From Nomia melanderi (Eukaryota; Arthropoda; Insecta; Hymenoptera; Halictidae): a DNA stretch of 64,000 bases. Under the pieces are notes generated by a model, which was not told the DNA's origin, did no database searches, and saw only the letters and a list, made by a program, of their open reading frames with translations. Shown piece after piece: positions 37,894 through 49,625 of the stretch. The DNA lies in contig NC_135007.1 in NCBI RefSeq assembly GCF_051020985.1, positions 434,001 through 498,000 on the forward strand. Reading direction: 5' to 3'. How positions within the stretch are numbered: position 1 is the first letter of the stretch; each line of letters begins with the position of its first letter. The position numbers and the translations under genes were made by a program.

Positions 37894-38245
37894 AACGAGG
37901 GACGAAAGAGAGGCTCCCTCGCGCACCGAGAATTCGTTCTCAGAGAAAACCAGTTATTGCGTAACTTTGTTAATGCCAAGACCTATCCCGGCTCCAGAAA
38001 TATACAGTTATAACTCACGGATCCCGTGGAACCCAGCTCAAGTGTCTGACAAGCGAGAATGCAAGACAATGTCGAACATTCTATGCGTTTTATCGAGTCA
38101 CACTCGAGTTCTCGACACAGCATTCGTCGATATTGGTTCGTCCGACGCGTTACGACCAGAACTCATCGGCGCTGAGTATCGATCGATCATAATCAATGCT
38201 GTAATTGCCTATGCAATTATTTCAATCGTTAATCAACACTACTAA
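37331..38245. other. CpG-richer block with a long motif-less frame
   Basis: The least AT-biased kilobase in this half of the window. A plus frame (37,547-38,245, 232 codons) runs through a (GA)n microsatellite read as an Arg-Glu repeat, which alone lengthens it. Its flanking residues show no domain and the antisense frame is also open. It could be a promoter or untranslated exon, or a decayed element. I do not call a protein. Confidence 0.3.
37839..37889. repeat. (GA)n microsatellite
   Basis: An uninterrupted AG run of about 50 bases with more purine-rich sequence on both sides. Confidence 0.95.
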
Positions 38246-38399
38246 TTCAGTTGCACTTAGTTTAAAAGAGACGCATGCTAAAAAATAAACATTTCCTAAA
38301 TTGTATATAATTATTTATTTACTTAGTTGCGGACGTCACATTTTTCGAACACCTCAAAGGAAAGTTGTTGAATAATTTGAGAGTTAAAATTGGTCACAT

Positions 38400-38780
38400 C
38401 AACTAATAATTAAAGTGTTTCAGATTAATTGGGATTCACGGTTGAAATTGATCGTAATCGAATTTCGGTGTAATCAATTCAGGCAATTAATTTGATTTAA
38501 TCGGTTAAATGCGTTTGACGAGTATACACTTCATCTTAAAATTCTAATTGATGCTAATTTTTTTAACGATAGACTATTTATCTAAACAAACATGTAATTC
38601 TTTTTCGTTTCGCTTTACTTCTTCGTTCGAATATATTATAAGTGCATTTGGGCTACATTTGAGGAATATACACTTCATTATTTGATTTTATTACGCACCC
38701 AATGGACATTCCACACTTAACGAATTAATTGAATAATCGGTTATAATAGATATTAATCGATTGTTGCCCAACACCGATCA
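38400..38780. repeat. ATTAATCGATTAA-type degenerate repeat interrupted by a MITE
   Basis: Many ATTAAT, AATCGATT and AATTAATTG words on both sides of the family G element. A similar word-rich stretch is at 63,040-63,260 and 63,420-63,640. It may be the end region of a larger element or a homeodomain-site-like simple sequence. Confidence 0.4.
38508..38716. mobile_element. TTAA-type MITE family G, copy 2 (inverted)
   Basis: Flanked by TTAA (38,504-38,507 and 38,717-38,720) and the reverse complement of 35,116-35,340. The flanks read continuously as the ATTAAT-type repeat, showing insertion into it. Confidence 0.85.
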
Positions 38781-41700
38781 CAACGTTTTTCCTTGATGCG
38801 TGGATTTTTGCCGTTGACATCTCACAGAACTATTCGAATAACGCAATTATCATTGTAAAACAATGAAAACATGAATGCGATTAGGCGTTGATTATGAAAA
38901 TTATATTAGTGGGGATAATGAAGCGATGAAGTGGACACGTATAGGACGGAATATTGCAATTACATATCTGAAAGACAAAGGAACTCCCCACAGGAAAGAT
39001 ATTTTAATTTGATGGTAATATTATGTTACATTGTGTAGTGAAAGCATCCAATCACGACTAAAATCGGTAATGACAATACATGTCTGAATTTTCTTAACTT
39101 CAAGTAAAATCTTTGGTGTTTTTTCAAACATTGTTCAGAAAGAAACAAAACTGAAACATACGATAGACAAAAGATGAGAAAGAACTAATGGGAGTTCTTT
39201 AATGCCATAAATTGATTACAATTGGAATGGCCTTTACTTGTTTTACTATCTTATCCTAAACAAGAGTGACCTTTTTATAACAGATTTGCTGTACGCGTAA
39301 CGGGTCCGTTGCAACTGTTGATCATTTTATGTACAGAAAAAGGAGAGACGCACGGTGTCGCGTCGTCTCGTTTCCCGTCCCGTCCCGGCCCGTCTCGTTG
39401 CGGCTCGTCTTGTCTCGTGAAATGCACTGGTGACCCAAGAACATACTCCGCATAACAATTTCATCGTACCTCACCGCACCGTTTCATTTCGAATTCATGT
39501 TTTCGACTATACCCTACTGTGTAACCCGACACTCGACATACTTGCTGTTCGATGGATAATATTATACAACGGTCAAATTTCTCTCGGTCGAAAATGATTG
39601 GAAAATTAAGAAAAACTTGTAATCTCTGCGAATGGTTTCCATAATTAACCCATTTTTCATCGATTTTAAAACAAGTGTACAAAATAGAAATAACATTAGA
39701 TAAAAATCCTATTTCAATCCTGTTTATTTACTATTCAAGTAATAAAGCATTTTAATAGGATAGTACATGAAGCATATAATCACAATAATTATTTATTATA
39801 AAATTTATAACATAAGTAGATGTGTATTACATACATTATAAGCCAAAACTGTACTGTATAATTTCCCTTTCTTTTCATTGATTATCACCATTTATTTTAC
39901 TTATACAACCAACGTTATTATAGATCATTATTATTAGCAATAAGAGTGATGAAAAGTACTTCGGTAATTATAGAAAAAGTAATTTTCGATGAAACTTGTA
40001 GTACAAGTTAAATTTTATTATAACACAAGTGTACCTGTACTTTTTTGTATGGTTTACTTTGTTAGAACAACAATTGCACGATACCTTCTTTTTCGTGTAA
40101 TATTTCAAATTTACTATTATATGTTAGTCTTCGTTGTCACAGTAAAATATTGTACAAGATGTAAATAGAATAACGATGGCTGTTTTTAAAAGTAAAGTTA
40201 CACCTTTGGAAATCGATAATTATTTATACAACAAAAATATTTATAAAATTAACTAGACGCGAAATTTATTAGAACATTAAAATGTAATGTTAAAATCGTT
40301 TCATTTCAAATTGTGTTGCGTCCTACAAATTCGAAAGAAATGATATACCGCAAATAGTTTTTGAAACAGATATCGACAAAATTTCAGCAATTGTTTAAAT
40401 CTGTGTGGTTACATACACAGAAGAACCGATAACTACTCTTCAATTGGCCATGTGGTTGAAGCGCGGTACAACGGTGTGTAAGTGCATTTACATAGTCGAT
40501 GTTTAATGGAACGGAAAATCGTGCAAAATGCATCCCCTGAAGCAACAAGCTCGGTCCAATTGATCTTTCCCCCCTTTTATCGAAATTATAGCATTTGGTA
40601 TCAAAAAATGATCGACTAAATTATAAAATTGGATTGAATTTTTTAAAGATTTTATCGTCAAAGCGCTTAATTGGCCGTAACTTTTTATATCTCAAATAAA
40701 TTTCATCATCACAACGCTTTCGTAGTAATGAAATAACAAGAATTCTTTTGGTCGCGTAAAAGTTGCAATAGGAATAAAGATTACCTCAAGGATAGACTGT
40801 TTTATACATTTTACATATTCGTTAATTATGAATATAAATATTACACCTGTAATGATAAAGTCAAATATCAATATTTTATAACGTTTACTTGATTTTTCGC
40901 TTAAAGGAACATTTTAAAAGACAGTCTAAAGGACAATCTATATTATTGCACTTTTCTCTACTTTTTGTTTTATGCAGTTAACCGATTTAGCCAACGAGTG
41001 GCTCAGTTAACTATGAAAGTTTGAATGTTTTATTTATTCATTGACGTTATTGCACATTTCTGAACTCAAGGTCATTTGAAGGTCACAGTCTAGTAGATTG
41101 TATAATTTTATACAAAGAGATGTACAGCGCTATTTAAAAAAATCAGAATGACATTGATTTTTCATCGAAAGCGAGATTTTTTTTGAAATTTTCTTTTTAG
41201 TGCAGCTTATAGCCGACTAGAACCCGATGAATTTTGATCTCGAACATATTTTCATCGGATCGCCGGAAATACTTGAAAAACTGTGACAAGTGTTATGTAG
41301 GACACCCTGTATGTTAACGCACCAAATATGTAGACCACGCGTGTAAGATTATCTTTTCGCTGCTTATTCGCAGGACACACATAAGACGTTAATCTCGTTT
41401 CTGTCCCGCGAAATTCATGTCAGCCTATCATATATTAAGTCTTGCAAATTAATGAAATCAATCATGTTTTTAACCTTTCGTGACATTTCTGCGATTTAAA
41501 AATTATTATCGTCAGATGAGAAAATCGTTGAATACGTGCAATTTTATAAGATATGATTCAATGTAGAACTATTTCGAGATACGTTAAAGTGCATTTAATT
41601 TGGGTTTCCATTATAAAGGTTGTCCAATTTTTAGTAAGTTTTAAAAAATCGGTAACGGTAAAATTAAGCCAATGTGCTTAAAAAATGTCGAATTTCAGAA

Positions 41701-43225
41701 TAATGTTTGAAAACATAACGAAGTTATAGTTCCTTTTGTATAGTGTGGTTGTAGCCGCGCCAAGAGCCTTTAAAATTTTAAATCAGTTTAACTAGAAAGT
41801 ATATTTTTCAGGTTCATTGCGGCGATATCCCCAAAACTATCGTACCGATCGAGTTTAAATTTGTTCGGTACCTGTATCATACTAAAATAGAATTTGTTCT
41901 GATTTCTACAGTCACTTAAAGACAGACAGGAGCAAGGAAAACAAAACTTCAAACAATCTTCATAACGCTGTCATTTTTTAAATATTCGGTTTATTTCTGT
42001 TTCTTTTTATGCCTGCAACTGCCACATGTATACTATTTGAAAATCAATTGAATTTTTTTGTTCAATATTAGCAGAACGGCTTAAATTATGGTAATCAATA
42101 ACCTACTTTTTTATTAACACATTAAGCACGTGTGTACCATATTTGGTACATACCAATTTTTGTGAGGGAATATTTTTTGTGAGACATGTGGCCACGGATA
42201 ACGGTACACGTTAAAGAGTAACGAAAATTTAAAGATATTATATCAAAGTATATAAAAATCATCAAAAACATAAATACAATTTAATATTTTATTTAAAAAA
42301 TCAATGCAGTTTATAAGCAAAATATGACTGAAATTTTCGGTAGCGCGAAACGTATTGATGCTCCATTGTGATGTGCTGCAATGCAGCTATATCTAAGTAT
42401 ATTCCACAAAAACATCTGTAATCATTCTTCAAGGGTATTGTTGAATTATTACTAATGCTAAGCTAGCAAAAGCAAAAATGCCCAACGTTCATATATCTTT
42501 AGTCTAAACAAGGGCGATAAAAAGGCAACCAGATATGTCTGGATTTTGTCGCGAAAAGTCAAGAGACTTTTCTCCAGGCAAGACCATAAACGGTGTTGTA
42601 AAGAAAAGCAGACCCCAACTTACTTTTGGGTGTTCCGTGTTATCCGCATTCGAGAACTTGAAAGAGCTAGACGTGTTTTTCAAAGCCGTTATAATAAAGT
42701 CACACTGTAAAATATATACTGTTTCATTATTTAATCACCCATTTCTAATAGGTATGTAAATATTATGGAATAAAGCTTATGCTAACAACATTTTCTGTCT
42801 TTATTAAATATCTCTTTGTAGACAGCTCACGCCATATTTATAGTTACGTGACATTTTGCAAATTTCTTGAAAGAAAAATAAAAAAAGTTACTAGTGATAC
42901 CAGTCATATCATACGGGTTTACCCCTTATACGGTTGTATCTCAGGACGCGTGAACAGATTTCTTTCTTTATAATTAAACACAAAAACGGAAATAACCAAT
43001 AAAAATGTCTGAAGTACTGAAGTATTGTAATCTAATTTACTCGCTGATTATAGAAACACTATAACAAAAAATTGTTGACGGACACTTCCATATGGCAAAG
43101 AAATGATTGTAAAAACATTGTGGAATGTTTTGATTTAGTTTGAGAAATCAGTATGATGTACGGTTTTACCCAGGGATACGATTTTGTACAAGTTTCCTTT
43201 ACAAAGATGAATGAGAATGAATTTT
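38781..43225. other. non-coding stretch with a few repeat ends
   Basis: Mostly AT-rich with no supported gene. It contains a CGTCYC simple repeat (39,357-39,419), a probable element end GTAGGACACCCTGTA near 41,300, and a TTAACACATTAAGCACGTG start near 42,117 that looks like another TTAA-type element without a clear mate. Confidence 0.4.
39357..39419. repeat. CpG-rich CGTCTC/CGTCCC repeat
   Basis: About a dozen imperfect five-to-six-base units of the type CGTCTCGTT, CGTCCC and GGCTCGTC. It is strikingly GC-rich for this window. Confidence 0.8.
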
Positions 43226-43849
43226 AGGGCCCGTGCACACGAGCGACGGGATCCCGATGCGACCCCGCTGCGATGGCGCTGTGCCATTTTGGAGGAACAA
43301 AGACGTAAGGTTCCTTTATCCTTTTTTTCATGAGACAGGATAACTTTGTAGACTATCTAGGATTTTTAACTCAGGATATTTTTGAGAAACGCGAATACGA
43401 GAATGAATGTGAGCGAAGGAAAATAAAAGAGGCATAACGGTCGAGGGAAAGTGGTTTGTACAACTTCGCAGGCCCAAGATTTCCAGTTCGTATTTGAAGG
43501 GGTGTGTTTGACAGTTCGTGGAATGTGCGAGTGAAGAAAAATGATTGTAGGGGAGAGAATGATTTTTAAGTGTGAATGTCCGAAAGAGAATCTGTGTAGA
43601 CAGAGTCGTACGTTGGCCTTCATGCCAGTAAGTTGTGTGTGCTTAGTTGTGTGTCGTTAGTATACAATTTCTTATATTTAAACGTTACTTGTTTTATTGT
43701 TAATAAACACAGTTATTGATTATTTTCTCTATATTCACGTATTTTATTCCCGATCAACGCATATATTTACACTGTATTTGTTTCACTGTTACTTGAAAAC
43801 AATCGCTACGGTGCCAGCGGGATCACGTCGCTCGTGTGCATAGGTCCCA
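43226..43849. mobile_element. non-autonomous DNA transposon with GGGCCCGTGCACACGAGCGAC-type ends
   Basis: The left end TAGGGCCCGTGCACACGAGC is mirrored at 43,849 backward (TGGGACCTATGCACACGAGC); the match continues through GAC and into a GATCCCG block. The element is about 625 bases. The minus frame inside (43,366-43,623) shows no transposase motif. The superfamily is unclear because no clean target duplication can be read. Confidence 0.75.
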
Positions 43850-44540
43850 AAGCTGATATGCTCTTGTTCGTGTCAAGTTCTGTATGTACTATCGTAGCCA
43901 TATCCGTGGATAATACTTGTACGTTCCAGGACATATCGTGGTTACGTGAAACCGCGGATAATGAATAACGTTATATCATCTACGTAGCTTGATGATGAAA
44001 CTACATAATCAAGGTAAAGTTTGATAAGAGCGCTATAAAATTAAGTCGGATTATCGATTTGTAAATTTCACTGGTTTCGATTTCGAAATATTTACCTCGT
44101 GAAGCTAAAACGATATGAATTGTAGCATATTAGAGCATTTGTATGTTTATATACTTTCTGGAAATAATTGTTAAGCCCACAAACGCAAATGTTTTACCAG
44201 AATGTTTGAATCGACATCACATTGTTTTTGTTAAACGTCGAGCGTTATCATTGTTCAAAAAAGCCAAAAGTGCAAAAAAAAAGAGAATCGCGTAGAACGT
44301 AAATAGAACTGTCTGATAATAATTATTTGGAACCGTGGTCGCCACACCGACTTTGATAATTTTGGGACATACCGTTGAGGACCTTTATTCAATAGTTATA
44401 TGCATAGTGAGAAGTTGTTTAGAATGCTGTCCTTGACAATATATTTCAAGACCACTGAAATAGGCGAAACGCACCCTTTTGTAAAGAAATACTAAAGTAT
44501 TTGAGTAATTTGAGTAAAGGCATAATAACAAACTTTCTTC
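43850..44540. other. AT-rich non-coding stretch
   Basis: No supported gene. A minus frame at 44,385-45,020 (211 codons) overlaps dispersed repeat K copy 2, has no domain, and is judged fortuitous. Confidence 0.45.
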
Positions 44541-44657
44541 TTCAATTGCACGGTCACGGTTAATTTTGCGCAGACCTTCTTTTATCAAATCTTCGCCGAG
44601 GTAGAGGTGTAGAATCACGCTACAATGCTTTTTACACATAATTTTTATACACCCTGT
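44541..44657 (-). repeat. dispersed repeat K, copy 2 (inverted)
   Basis: Reverse complement of 3,621-3,737 at moderate identity, ending in TTTTTATACACCCTGT. Confidence 0.6.
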
Positions 44658-45177
44658 ACGTTCGCGCGCGTTCGCTTCAATTCTACGTAATACACGCTGG
44701 CAGCAAACAACTGTTTGAAACAGTTGAAAATGTATGGGATTAGGTGTACGGAAGGTGTATGAAGTAATATGGGCGGTCAACATGCTCACTTTTATAACGA
44801 CATAACAAATACTGCCAGTATTCTTCTTTTTATCCGATTCACCCCTCGATTCGATTCGCCTCGGCTCGATATATTCGATCGAGGAAACATTGAACTTATC
44901 TCTAGAACTTCGTCGTAGCGCTTTAATTTCTATCATAATGAAAAATATAATTACATTGCCATTGGTTAACCGCTTACAGAGCGAAGTCACGTCTACGCGA
45001 TGTACGTAACATACACGCATTGGTACTATTATACGAAGGGATATACGAAGGGATTTCCCCTACTAGTGGATTCTTAATGTTTACGGTAGAAATACCTCTG
45101 ATGACCCGTGACAAAACTATAAGACAGGCTACTTTCCTTATGGAAAAACGAAATACAAATTTCGTTATTATCTTTTA

Positions 45178-46085
45178 TTAACAATGTGTGCTAGCACCTT
45201 TGCTTTTTACAAACTCCATCATTCTTCTGGGAAGAGATTTATATAGTTTTTTTTTTGTGTTTTCTGTTTAATAGCCCACCATTTTTATTGTGCATACGCC
45301 TTGAAGTCTTCAATGTTGCTAAATTGCCGACATTTCCCATTTGAATTGCCCCAACAATTCTCGATAATATTTAAATCGGGAGATCTAGCGGGACATAGTA
45401 AAATTTCTATTTTCCTTTCCTCAAAGTAGCGTTTAACTATACGGGTATTATGCGCTACTGCATTATTTTGTTGGAAAATCCATTTTAGTTTTACTATTTG
45501 ATTGGTATACTGGTCATACCGTCAGCTAGTCGTCGATGATTTTCACATAACATGGCTATTCATTTTGCAGTTAATAAATTTGAATTCGCTCTTATCGTAA
45601 TAGCCTACTGCCATAATTCATACCACATACCATAATTCCACCACCACCCATTTTCTTCCTTTGAAACATTGTTTCCTTTTTCCGTAAGTCGTGAAAATAG
45701 TAATGTAAAACATTGGACCCTTTCTTCCATTGTTTCCGCCAATGCGGAATGCACGATGCTGAGCGAACTCCAATCTTGACTGTTTATGCTGGCTGGTTAT
45801 GAGCCGTTTCTTTATTAGTTTACACCGTTTAATATGTCCTGCATTTTATACGATTTTTTGAACATGGCAGATGTTGGGATTTATTTTGACTTCAGCTGCA
45901 ATTTGACTTGCTGTAAAAGTAGGATTGGATGCGTGTCGTAAAACGGTATGCCTCTCCCGCGATGTTGTTGCTTTTGGACGATCCCCAGGGAGTTTTCTCG
46001 AATAATTTGTTTTGTTATTTAAATAGTTAGATAACGCACAACGACTTCTTCCAACTAGTTACGTTATTTTGTTTTTTAATAGCCG
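45178..46085 (-). pseudogene. Tc3-like transposase pseudogene (DD34E family, catalytic Asp lost)
   Basis: Read from 46,085 downward in several frames. The N-terminal DNA-binding half contains SRERHTVLRHASNPTFTASQ-like residues (about 45,920-45,990), typical of the Tc3 paired-like helix-turn-helix region. RLEFAQHRAF follows at about 45,750, then a YGKRK-type segment. The catalytic half includes WIFQQNNA (about 45,457-45,480), KRYFEERKIEILLCPARSPD and LNIIENCWG, ending PRRMME-V-SKGASTHC before TAA at 45,180-45,178. The second catalytic Asp of the usual QQDNA is AAT (Asn) at 45,467-45,465, while the Glu 34 residues later is retained, so the spacing is exactly DD34E. At least two frameshifts and several stops confirm it is dead. 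Confidence 0.85.
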
Positions 46086-46101
46086 CTAGGTGGTCTTTAT
46101 A

Positions 46102-46684
46102 AAGTTCCTTCTTCTAAATACAAGTGCGAAAACCAAATTGCTGGGTCACATCCAGTTTTCAGAAAACATGGGTTTTTGTGAAAACGATCGAACTTTTCAG
46201 GGAAACAAGTGTTACGTGAAAACTAAAAATGATAGGCAGTTAAAATTTGTCGTAAAAAATAGAGGAGAATTTCCTGAATATGTAGCTATACAAATTTTGA
46301 ATATTGCGTGCCATTAAATGCTTGTAAATGATGATCAAAGTTTAAAAAATGGTAGATGCGAGTACTTTGTATGCACTTCTGTTACATTTCTACGAAAAGT
46401 GGGTTGACTAGCACGAATTTGCTATGCACCATTGGATTCTGCAGATAATTTTGAAGGCGGAATCCCCCTGCAAAAAGCGTGAGAACGGTTTTTCTTTCGG
46501 ACAGGTTAAAAAAATCTCCGTGAAGAGCGCGTGCACAGAGCTTTGGCGCCACACAGCCATCGCTCGCCAGCCACGGCTATTCAGTAACACATAAGGTTTA
46601 ATTGTTTTATAAATTTCCATTTTTCGAAAACTGGACGTAACCCAGCAGTTTGGTTTTCGGATTCGTATTTAGGGTAAGGAACTG
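46102..46684. mobile_element. TA-flanked TIR element nested in the Tc3-like relic
   Basis: Inverted ends of about 60 bases (46,102-46,163 and 46,625-46,684) share AGTTCCTT, CTAAATAC and CGAAAACCAAA-TGCTGGGT-AC. TA lies directly outside both ends, as expected for a Tc1/mariner-type insertion. Its short frames (46,090-46,317 plus; 46,408-46,620 minus) carry no recognisable transposase domain. Confidence 0.75.
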
Positions 46685-46920
46685 TATAAGAATCAGCTAG
46701 TGATTATTACAAGACACAAAAAAGTTTAAATTTAATTTCGGCTTCAGTTAATTTTTTACCGCCTGGCATTTCGAAGAATATACACAATATTGCAGCATAT
46801 ATCAATTGTAATAACAAGCAAGAGAACTGACAAACAAATTTCGATAGAAGTTTACAGTTTCACTACTAAACAGCGACTATTTTATAGTTTTGTCGCGGGT
46901 CATTGGGGGTATTTTTATAA

Positions 46921-49299
46921 TCGTACATGTATTCGGAATACCATAAGCCCAATACTTCGCAGAAGAACATCTAAGATAAATAATAACGATCCACTGGCAG
47001 GAGAAATGAGTTCCTTCGCACAGTACTGATACATATGATTTTTTAGGGTGTCTTACAGTTTTGTAACGGAGTATAGACACAATTGGATTATTAGTATTGA
47101 AATGGTGAAAGAAAGCGGTGCCATAGCCAATAAATCATTTCTTTGTGGTTCCGCGTAGGAGATAGTTCTAATAATCCACGGAATTCTAGCTGCTGTCCAT
47201 TATAAAAAACAGCACGAGAAGTTCTTTTTCTGAAACCGAGGCAGTGTCGCATAACCAAATATGCCAGATAATTGGATTATACCGATAAAGTGACAAAAAT
47301 GAAGAGAACAATTTAAAAGTGATCATGGATAGATAGAAAGAATGCAATTTATTAACAAAAATGCAGTATATTAATGTAGTATGTATGAAATACTATGAAT
47401 CCATCATATGTTTATTCATTTTCTAAATATTATTGATGGTAACCGACGATGCTCTGGAACAAGAAGTAATCTGAGTACTATGCAATGATCTTTTAAATAG
47501 TACTTGTGTTTTACAACTTTTTACCTTTCGATAAAAAGTTCATGCCAATGAATATGGAAAAATATATAGAAAAAGACATTTAGACTTTTCTAACGATCTT
47601 TCCCCTTAACTTTAGAATTATCCGGTCTGCTAATTTGTTCTTTTTCCAAATTGTTCGCAACCCACAATGGCAACCAGATATTTCACGAACCTGGATGTTG
47701 CCACTTTGTGTACTCCCAGTGGGCCTCACCTTCACTCCCAAAAAGGAAGGCTTTAGAGGTAAATAGTAGTGAGGATCGAGGGTCCAGTGTGACTTCCATA
47801 TTTTTACGAGTCAGTCCGAAACAATACGCCGAAGAAAAACCACCTGGGTTGTTCACACCTCGAGCACATACAGTCCACCTATATTTTTATCTGGCTCAAG
47901 GAAGTCGCGCAATATTAATTTGGCGTGTGACGTCGCAAAGGCACCGAAGTAACAAACCCGAGGACCTTCGATAAAATGAATGCAAAAATATTTCTTCCAT
48001 ATTTTTTTAATGATATTAATAATTAGGTCGGTACACGCAATAAAATTATTTTTGACGGACAAAGAATATAAGCGGACTTAATGAGCTTTCGAAGACAGTT
48101 AGTAGAAGTAGTCGTAGTATAGATAATAAACAATATTTTTTCATATTTATACACGTTGAAGGTATGTTTCAAAAGTTGCAATACTACCAATTTTTTTCAA
48201 TATGTAAATATGCTTATTCATTTTATCGATAATGAATAATACCTTTTTATATATAATTCGTTTTTTAATATTTACCATAATTTTGATTTTTTATCTAAAT
48301 GCGTGTACACTGTGTTTGCAGTATATTTCGAAAGTTACAGCGTCCCTACGGTTTTAAACTATGAATCGCCACTGGAAAGTGGTATAACCATGTTGCGAGA
48401 TTAGTTGTATGACAGGTTCGGTTAGTGAGGGAATTTAGTGTAGTAATGACTTAACATACTATATGTGCTTACACTGCAAAAATGTAATATTTTTTTCTCT
48501 AAATATTTGTTCGAGAACTCGGCGTATCATAAACTAGAAATAAATTAGGAAACATTTTTCACGAGTTTGATGTTTGCACAAAGAAACTTATTAATGTTAC
48601 AAAAACGAATTAATGTTTCATAAAAAATATGTTTAAATATTGTTATAGGTATAAATTTTTCACTAATTCTTTTGACAACTAAGGTAAAAGAACTGGTTGA
48701 CCAGTTAAGAAAAATGTTCTGCGTAAATAATAATAAACATATGCTCCGTTATTAAATAAAGAGATACTATACGTGAAAATGCTGTTTGAACTTCTTACAT
48801 TACGTAACAAAGCAAATTTTTTTGAAATAGCTATATTATTCAAATTGAATAGATATTTTTAAAAATTCAATACTTGCGTCAGAAGTTCACCATCCTTTAA
48901 AACAAGAAAATTAGTAACTGACCAAATGTTAGTTAGCAGTTGACCACTTATAATAAGCCCAAAAACACTAAATTACTTTAATATCATTCATTTGCAACAA
49001 CTGTGACAAATATAAATGAAAAAGAGTTAATTCCATGTTGGTAACTAGAGGCATACAACCAATGTCAATGAAATAAACTATTAGTTTCTACAATAAACAA
49101 TTTAATTCAAGTAAAAGTGTTTCAGAGTTAAGGTGGTAGATGCTGCAGCACATCTATTGTACCTTTTATCGACAGATCATTACTTTTAAAACTCTTGTGT
49201 TTTTGCTTTTACCTTATATTTTACCAACAATTACTTAGGAAAATGAGTATGTTTATATTAACATTTATATTAATATATTATATTTTGTTTATAAAATCA
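46921..49299. other. non-coding stretch with a motif-less frame
   Basis: No supported gene. A plus frame at 47,651-47,974 (107 residues) lies in CpG-richer sequence but has no domain. A solo Tc3-type end is at about 47,048-47,072. Confidence 0.35.
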
Positions 49300-49625
49300 T
49301 ATACATTTATAGTTTATTTATATCAACAAACAATTAAATATATTCAGTTAGAAATTTTGATTTGGTAGAAATAAAGATTTTGTATTTTTATATGAGTGCT
49401 CTGTATTACCCTACTATCTTTGTCAAGCAAAAATATATTTCAATACTTTTAGAAAATTATATTTTCCTTCATAGCTAAACAGTTTGGTGAAAAAAATCTT
49501 TTATTTTCTTATAGCCAAAGGCCTGCTTAAGACTTCCAAAACAGATTTCATGTGTTTATTGCTCCAGATATTTATTACTACGATTTACGAAAAGCGTTCC
49601 ATTTTACCCGACTTTCCCATCTACT
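49300..49625 (+). mobile_element. element with GGGTAAAA ends, copy 2 (right part only)
   Basis: Direct copy of about 31,975-32,275, ending in TTCCATTTTACCCGACTTTC, which preserves the terminal block better than copy 1. The left end was not found, so it is truncated or too diverged. Confidence 0.65.

Larger units (their letters stand above)
45086..46920 (-). mobile_element. Tc3-like Tc1/mariner transposon relic
   Basis: The inverted ends at 45,086-45,125 and 46,879-46,920 share TGACCCGYGACAAAACTATA. A Tc3-like transposase relic occupies the left half on the minus strand, and a TA-flanked 583-base element (46,102-46,684) is inserted to its right. This size without the inner insertion (about 1.25 kb) fits a Tc1-group element. 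Further solo copies of the same kind of end (GTCTTAYAGTTTTGTMRC) lie at about 47,048-47,072 and 59,516-59,535. Confidence 0.85.

Noticed and set aside
37547..38245. Plus-strand open frame of 232 codons
   Set aside because: Its length depends on a (GA)n microsatellite read as Arg-Glu repeats. There is no domain, and an antisense frame of similar kind exists.
44385..45020. Minus-strand open frame of 211 codons
   Set aside because: It overlaps dispersed repeat K and the flank of the Tc3-like element, shows no domain, hydrophobic segment or splice support, and looks fortuitous.
47651..47974. Plus-strand open frame of 107 codons in a CpG-richer patch
   Set aside because: No motif, start context or splice evidence. 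An overlapping antisense frame is also open.
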